Origin: Planctomycetaceae bacterium
Lineage (GTDB): Bacteria; Planctomycetota; Planctomycetia; Pirellulales; Pirellulaceae
Length of the DNA: 8,518 nucleotides
Direction: 5' to 3'
Assembly: GCA_002708345.1 (NCBI GenBank)
Contig: PANG01000069.1
Span: 1 to 8,518, forward strand
The notes under the pieces are model-generated. The model was given only the letters and a program-made list of their open reading frames with translations, did not search any database and was not told the DNA's origin. Numbering within the stretch: position 1 is the stretch's first letter; every line of letters starts with the position of its first letter. Positions 7,758 through 8,518 of the stretch are shown here, piece after piece. The position numbers were made by a program, and so were the translations under genes.

Positions 7758-7990
7758 AGCGAATCATTGATCACGTAAATGTCCATGAACCGACACATAA
7801 ACAAGCACTCGTCCACGGCGAATAACTCGTGGCTGCTGGATCTTACATATGCTCTCCTGCGGATTGCCCGCTGGATGATGGGCAAGGACTTGCAACTGAA
7901 ACCTGTTCCGGTGGAAATCCGCAAGGGACACCGTGCGGGTCTCACAGAGCATCCAGAATTACCAGAGAATTCCGGCATTCCACATTTTTC

Positions 7991-8147
7991 CCTTTACGAG
8001 AACAGGCCATCGGAGGCCCCGTAAAGGCGAATTTCCCGCCAGGTTTCCAGCCCGGAAACCGGACGACGCAGGCAAGGGAAGCAGTTATTCCCCTGCAACG
8101 TGCTTTCTCGTTTCATGACGTGCGGATCAGGACCGCTTGCCAGCTGG
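7991..8147 (+). ncRNA. Possible structured RNA or leader upstream of rny
   Basis: CCTTTACG (7991-7998) pairs perfectly with CGTAAAGG (8020-8027), and an inner GGCC/GGCC pairing closes a six-base loop. GGTTTCC/GGAAACC follows at 8042-8060. Then GGCAAG (8071-8076)/CTTGCC (8136-8141) encloses an open bubble and a terminal stem, CTGC-A-ACGT (8093-8101) with ACGT-GCGG (8118-8125), broken only by one bulged A. The bubble-plus-terminal-stem shape loosely recalls 6S RNA, which I recall lying beside rny in Bacteroidetes. No diagnostic 6S sequence was identified, so this is only a candidate. Confidence 0.25.
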
Positions 8148-8219
8148 ATGCTCATGCTCCTGCTGCTTCTCCTCGCATGATGATCACGAGCTGATCGCCA
8201 TTAAAGCCGGGGGCAGATC

Positions 8220-8518
8220 ATGAACCAGTTCGGCGTCACCGAAGTGATAATTGCTGCTGGCGCGAGTCTTCTCACGTTCATTCTGATCAAGCTGATCGAT
8301 GCCCGTCTTGGTCACAGACGAGCCCAGCGGATTCTTGACCAGGCCCAGCAACAGGCGAATAACGACGCTGCGAACAGGCTCCGCGAGGCGGACCTGGAAA
8401 TCAAGGAACGGTCGCTGGCTGCTGAACAGGAGCTCTCGGCCCGCCGTGACGAGCTTCACGCTCAACAACGGGAACTGGTTTCCCAGGAGGAAACGCTCAC
8501 GCATCAATCGGAAGACCT
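8220..8518 (+). CDS. rny: Ribonuclease Y, N-terminal part (runs off right edge)
   Basis: The open frame starts at ATG 8220 and runs to the window end, giving 99 whole codons. Residues 6-26 (VTEVIIAAGASLLTFILIKLI) form one membrane segment. From about residue 32 the sequence is a charged, Gln/Glu/Arg-rich heptad-like stretch (AQRILDQAQQQANNDAANRL, then ERSLAAEQELSARRDELHAQ) that predicts a long coiled coil. A short N-terminal anchor followed by this kind of helix, and in particular the RRDELHAQQRELVSQEETL segment, matches the start of RNase Y, a membrane-attached endoribonuclease that initiates mRNA decay. The KH and HD catalytic domains are outside the window, so the assignment rests on the N-terminus alone. 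Another membrane-anchored coiled-coil protein is possible but less likely. The ribosome site is weak (GGGGGC about 7 bases upstream). A long, hairpin-rich stretch precedes the gene. Confidence 0.85.
   Translation, partial: MNQFGVTEVIIAAGASLLTFILIKLIDARLGHRRAQRILDQAQQQANNDAANRLREADLEIKERSLAAEQELSARRDELHAQQRELVSQEETLTHQSED

Larger units (their letters stand above)
7529..8219. other. Hairpin-rich stretch without a clear gene, between tilS and rny
   Basis: About 690 bases. Open frames exist on both strands, but none shows a known motif or a ribosome site. The best is an 81-codon plus-strand frame at 7779-8024. The stretch holds at least five perfect short inverted repeats: GCACG/CGTGC (7604-7618), ATGCCG/CGGCAT (7623-7637), TGCGGT/ACCGCA enclosing GTAACT/AGTTAC (7708-7757), CCTTTACG/CGTAAAGG (7991-8027) and GGTTTCC/GGAAACC (8042-8060). 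A bubbled stem also spans 8071-8141. None is followed by a T run. I looked for tRNA, tmRNA, RNase P and SRP RNA signatures and saw none. It must contain the tilS and rny promoters and possibly a structured leader or small RNA. Confidence 0.6.

Noticed and set aside
7991..8060. Hairpins as intrinsic terminators of something upstream
   Set aside because: Neither hairpin is followed by a T run on either strand.
8071..8100. GGGAAGCAG motif suggesting SRP (4.5S) RNA
   Set aside because: The diagnostic CAGG-CCGGAAGGAAGCAGC block is absent, and the flanking bases do not form the SRP apical stem with its internal loops.

Overview
The window holds six protein genes of ordinary bacterial core metabolism and envelope function. 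Two run off the edges. I do not see a phage, IS element, CRISPR array, tRNA, rRNA or obvious defence system. The gene content (an AsmA-like protein of more than 1000 residues with internal repeats, meso-DAP synthesis, a DUF374 acyltransferase, RNase Y, and an MFS transporter with a long polar insertion and acidic tail), the fairly high GC content and the mostly weak Shine-Dalgarno sequences suggest a Gram-negative-type bacterium. My best guess is a planctomycete. That is an inference from gene style, not from a marker gene.

Layout. On the minus strand, reading from 4510 down to 1, an apparent operon encodes an AsmA-like membrane-anchored protein (1089 aa), DapF (diaminopimelate epimerase) and the N-terminal third or so of a DUF374/lysophospholipid-acyltransferase-like protein. 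The spacing is about 30-90 bases after the first gene and 27 bases after the second. All three plausibly serve the cell envelope: lipid transfer or outer-membrane assembly, peptidoglycan precursor, and lipid acylation. A 401-base divergent intergenic region (4511-4911) follows. It has a perfect 7+7 inverted repeat overlapping a weak candidate promoter for the rightward gene. The rightward gene is an MFS transporter (4912-6480). It converges on tilS (minus, 6488-7528) with only 7 bases between the stop codons. The intrinsic terminator that fits the MFS transcript lies inside the 3' end of tilS.

From 7529 to 8219 there are about 690 bases without a convincing gene. This stretch has an unusual concentration of perfect short inverted repeats and leads into the 5' end of rny (RNase Y), which runs off the right edge. 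The stretch could be a long structured leader of rny, an independent small RNA, or both. It is the part of the window most worth a second look.

Overall this is a conserved, housekeeping type of region. The candidates for something undescribed are the structured tilS-rny gap, the four-fold internal repeat of the AsmA-like protein, the terminator embedded in tilS, and the MFS transporter's polar insertion and acidic tail. None amounts to clear evidence of a new system.
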